Positions 15,533-18,271 of a DNA stretch of 18,271 bases are shown here, piece after piece. This DNA comes from DALYLB01 sp046154695 (GTDB lineage Bacteria; Acidobacteriota; Blastocatellia; RBC074). Location: the NCBI GenBank assembly GCA_046154695.1, contig JBJXFI010000349.1:1-18271 (forward strand), written 5' to 3'. How positions within the stretch are numbered: the stretch's first letter is position 1; every line of letters begins with the position of its first letter. The translations under genes were made by a program, and so were the position numbers. Under the pieces are notes generated by a model. That model did no database searches. It was not told the DNA's origin and saw nothing but the letters and a program-made list of their open reading frames with translations.

Positions 15533-18149
15533 ACGGCTTCGCATCCACCCAATTCGCGCCGACGCCGATTTCGACTTCGAGCGGGACGTCGATTTTGGCG
15601 GCCGCTTCCATGGCCTTCTTGACGATGGCGCGCGTCTTCTCGACCTCCTCTTTCGGCACATCGAAAACGAGTTCATCGTGAACCTGAAGGATCATCCGGG
15701 CGCGGAGTTTTTCACGCCGCAGGGCCTCGGCGACATCGAGCATGGCAAGTTTGACGATGTCGGAGGCGGAGCCCTGCATCGGCATGTTGACGGCTTCGCG
15801 CTCGGCGCCGGCGCGCGCGGCGCCCTTTCCGCTCAGATCGGGGAGCCGGCGCAGCCGCCCGAAGATCGAGCGCGCGGTGTTGCCCGCTTCGCGCGCGCGT
15901 TCCGGCAGCTCGTCCATGTAGGTCTTCACGCCGGCATAGGTGCGGTAATAGTTGTCGATGACCTTTTTGGCCTCGTGGCGGGAGATGCCCACGCGTTTGG
16001 CGAGGCCGAAGGGGCCGATGACATAGGCGATGCCGAAGTTGACGATCTTGGCCTGGCGGCGGGCATTCTTGAGCTCGGCGTCGGTCTTCGCGCCGAAGAC
16101 CTCGCGGGCGGTGCGGATGTGAATATCCTCGCCCTTGCGGAATGCATCGAGCATCACGGGATCCCGCGTGACATGCGCGAGCAGGCGCAGCTCGATCTGC
16201 GAGTAATCGGCCGAGAGCAGCACGGAGCCCTCCGCCGGAATGAAGGCGCGCCGAATGCGGCGCCCCATCTCGGTCCGCACGGGGATGTTCTGCAGATTCG
16301 GATCGGTCGAGGAGAGGCGTCCGGTTGCCGCGATCGTCTGATTGAGCGTCGTGTGAATGCGGCCGTCCGCCGGGTCGATCAATTGCGGGAGCGTGTCGAC
16401 GTACGTCCCCTTGAGCTTCGACAATTCGCGATGCTCGATGATCAGCTTGGGCAGCTCGTACTTCTCGGCCAGTTCCTCCAGAACGTCGCGGCTCGTGGAG
16501 ATCTTTCCGGTCGCCGTGCGCTGCGACACCGCGAAATTCAGCTCCTCGAAGATCTCGCCAAGTTGCGCGGGGGAGGCGACATTGAACTCGCGGCCGGCCA
16601 GTTCGTAGATCTCAAGCGTGAGCCGCTCGAGTTCCTTCTCCATCTCGATCGAGAGATCGGCCAGGATCCCGAGATCGACGCGGAAGCCCGCGCGCTCGAT
16701 CTCGTACAGGATCGGCGTCAGCGGCAGATCGATCTTGCGATAGACGTATTCCAGCTCCTCCTTCACGATCTTTTCGGCGAGGACGCCCCCGAGCCGCAGC
16801 GTCAGGTCGGCGGCCTGCGCCGCGGCATTCGCCTCATCGACCGTCACGGCGAGGCCGGCGTGTTCGAGGGCGATCTGCGGCAGCTCGTATTTCGACCGTT
16901 CGGAATTGAGCAGATAGGCCGCGAGCAGCGTGTCGTCCGCGACGAACGCGTTCGAGATGCCGAGGCGTCCCAGCAGGTGAAGCGCCCGCTTCCAGTCGTG
17001 AACCACGGAGGAGCACAGGCCGTTTTCAAAAAGCCCCTTGAGCGCGCCAATCGCACCCTCGCGATCGTCGCATTCCGACAGATCGAAATAATCGGCCCGG
17101 CCCGGCCCGGTCGCGAACGCGGCCCCGGTCAATGCGCCCTTCGACTCGGTCAGGGCGAAGCCAAAGCGATCTTGGGCGAGGATCGAGTCGATGACCTTCC
17201 GCAGCTCCGCCAGGGTCGCGACCCGGCGATAACTGGCGGACTCCCCGGATGCGGCGGCCGGCGCGGCGCCCCCGGCCGCGGCCCCTTCGGCGAACTCCCG
17301 CGTGAGGTGCGCGAACTCGAGCTCCAAAAAAAGCTCGTGCGCGAGCCGGGGGTCCGGCTCCTCCAGCACCAGCGCGTCGAGATCGAGATCGACCGGCACA
17401 TCGAGGTCGATCGTCGCCAGTTGCTTCGATTGCAGGATCTGCTCGCGATTGTCGCGCAAGGATTCGCGGTAGGTCTTCTTCTTGACCTGTTCCCATCCGT
17501 CGAGCGCCGCCTCGATCGTTCCGAACTGTTCGAGCAGCCCGACCGCCCCCTTTTCGCCGATGCCCGGCGCGCCGGGGATTCCATCCACTGCATCCCCCAT
17601 CAATCCGAGCCAGTCGTAGATCTGATCGGCCCGCACGCCGTATTTCGCAACCACGCCCGCCTCATCCAGCACCGTCTCGCCGGTCTTGTCCACGCGAATC
17701 ATCACCACGTCCGGATCGTGGACGAGCTGCGCGAGATCCTTGTCGTTGGTGACGATGAAGGTCTGCAGCCCGGCCTCGGTCGCCTTTCGCGCCAGCGTCC
17801 CGATGATGTCATCCGCCTCATACCGCGGAATCCGCAGCACCGGCACCCGCAGCGCCGCGCAAACCCGATCGATATACGGCAGTTGCGCGACCAGATCCTC
17901 CGGCATCGGCGGACGGTGCGCCTTGTAAGCCGCGAACTGCTCCTGCCGGATCGTCGGCTCCTTCGAATCGAGCACCACCCCAAGATAATCGGGCTTCCGC
18001 TCCGCGATCGACTTTCGCAGCATGGCCGTGAACCCATACACCGCGTTCGTCGCCATCCCCTTCGAATTCGTCAACCCCCGTATCGCGTAATACGCCCGGA
18101 AGATGTTCGACATTCCGTCCACGAGAAAGAGTCGTTTTTTGTTGGCCAT
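15531..18149 (-). CDS. polA: DNA polymerase I
   Basis: The product has 872 residues. Domains in order: 5'-3' flap nuclease (about 1-285) with VDGMSNIFRAYYA, YEADDIIGTLA and TNDKDLAQL; a 3'-5' exonuclease-like domain (about 306-465); and a family A polymerase (about 490-872). The polymerase has motif A DYSQIELR (648-655), motif B RRQAKIVNFGIAY (697-709) with Phe705, and motif C HDE (824-826). The middle domain has lost proofreading residues: Ala332 and Thr334 stand at the usual DxE, and Ala389 replaces another metal ligand. It is therefore likely non-proofreading, as in Taq. The start at 18149 (MANKKRLFLVDG) matches the family start; no Shine-Dalgarno is visible. It fills Okazaki gaps and acts in repair. 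Confidence 0.96.
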   Translation of the reverse strand: MANKKRLFLVDGMSNIFRAYYAIRGLTNSKGMATNAVYGFTAMLRKSIAERKPDYLGVVLDSKEPTIRQEQFAAYKAHRPPMPEDLVAQLPYIDRVCAALRVPVLRIPRYEADDIIGTLARKATEAGLQTFIVTNDKDLAQLVHDPDVVMIRVDKTGETVLDEAGVVAKYGVRADQIYDWLGLMGDAVDGIPGAPGIGEKGAVGLLEQFGTIEAALDGWEQVKKKTYRESLRDNREQILQSKQLATIDLDVPVDLDLDALVLEEPDPRLAHELFLELEFAHLTREFAEGAAAGGAAPAAASGESASYRRVATLAELRKVIDSILAQDRFGFALTESKGALTGAAFATGPGRADYFDLSECDDREGAIGALKGLFENGLCSSVVHDWKRALHLLGRLGISNAFVADDTLLAAYLLNSERSKYELPQIALEHAGLAVTVDEANAAAQAADLTLRLGGVLAEKIVKEELEYVYRKIDLPLTPILYEIERAGFRVDLGILADLSIEMEKELERLTLEIYELAGREFNVASPAQLGEIFEELNFAVSQRTATGKISTSRDVLEELAEKYELPKLIIEHRELSKLKGTYVDTLPQLIDPADGRIHTTLNQTIAATGRLSSTDPNLQNIPVRTEMGRRIRRAFIPAEGSVLLSADYSQIELRLLAHVTRDPVMLDAFRKGEDIHIRTAREVFGAKTDAELKNARRQAKIVNFGIAYVIGPFGLAKRVGISRHEAKKVIDNYYRTYAGVKTYMDELPERAREAGNTARSIFGRLRRLPDLSGKGAARAGAEREAVNMPMQGSASDIVKLAMLDVAEALRREKLRARMILQVHDELVFDVPKEEVEKTRAIVKKAMEAAAKIDVPLEVEIGVGANWVDAKP

Positions 18150-18156
18150 GCCCCGT

Positions 18157-18185
18157 TTGATACCACCCTTGCCCGGGGACTTCAA
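18157..18185 (-). promoter_or_regulatory. Candidate polA promoter giving a leaderless mRNA
   Basis: On the minus strand TTGAAG (18180-18185) and TATCAA (18157-18162) are separated by 17 bases, each matching consensus at four of six positions. Seven bases separate the -10 from the ATG at 18149, the same distance as for the TPM gene. Confidence 0.45.
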
Positions 18186-18220
18186 GCCGTATCAAAAAGA
18201 GAGGAGTACGGAAGGCGGAA

Positions 18221-18271
18221 AAAACGGAACAGACAGAGCCGAACAACTCTGTGCTCCGTCTGTTCCGTTTT
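18221..18271. repeat. Palindrome at the right window edge, upstream of polA
   Basis: A perfect 14-base inverted repeat pairs 18221-18234 (AAAACGGAACAGAC) with 18258-18271. A nested ACAGAG/CTCTGT stem lies inside (18233-18238 with 18247-18252). On the plus strand it ends in TTTT at the window edge and may go on beyond it, so it could terminate a convergent neighbour outside the window. It is preceded by AGTACGGAA (18205-18213), as is the hairpin after lemA. Confidence 0.65.

Overview
The window is high-GC DNA from a diderm bacterium. It holds eleven complete protein-coding genes, no RNA genes, no CRISPR array and no recognisable transposase. The source is inferred from three things: a beta-barrel porin of the BBP2 type, an amtB-glnK gene order, and several families of small palindromic intergenic repeats of a kind I associate with Acidobacteriota. 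Acidobacteriota is my best guess at moderate confidence. No marker gene in the window settles it.

Left block, 1-6742, minus strand. Read in the direction of transcription this is glnD (bifunctional PII uridylyltransferase), amtB (ammonium channel), glnK (PII protein) and an outer-membrane porin. It puts the enzyme that modifies PII, the PII protein and the channel PII blocks side by side. A strong hairpin pair lies between glnK and the porin, and an intrinsic-type terminator follows the porin. The first 150 bases hold only repeat-derived hairpins.

Repeat-rich gap, 6743-7668. This 0.9 kb gap has no convincing gene. It holds a pyrimidine-rich glnD leader, GC hairpins, an AT-rich patch, and a 508-base segment bounded by perfect 15-base inverted repeats. 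Nested palindromes lie inside that segment. A near-consensus sigma-70 promoter for the next gene closes the gap.

Middle block, 7669-10063, plus strand. A secreted, membrane-anchored TPM-domain protein is followed by a small protein resembling a nucleotidyltransferase with an incomplete active site, then by LemA. The last two are separated by an array of short palindromic repeats. The lemA transcript probably ends at a hairpin at 10088-10154.

Next block, 10165-14220, minus strand. A MoxR-type AAA+ ATPase of the CbbQ/NorQ family lies upstream of a 1034-residue VWA protein of the CbbO/NorD type. Such pairs activate metalloenzymes such as Rubisco or nitric oxide reductase, but no target enzyme is present here. 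Divergent from them is mnmA (tRNA 2-thiouridylase, plus strand). It converges on polA (DNA polymerase I, minus strand) across a palindromic repeat that touches both stop codons. The window ends in another palindrome upstream of polA.

Two translation-start styles seem to coexist. The porin, amtB, glnK, glnD, the nucleotidyltransferase-like gene and lemA have Shine-Dalgarno sequences. The TPM gene, polA and perhaps mnmA have a -10-like hexamer seven bases before the ATG and no Shine-Dalgarno, which suggests leaderless transcripts.
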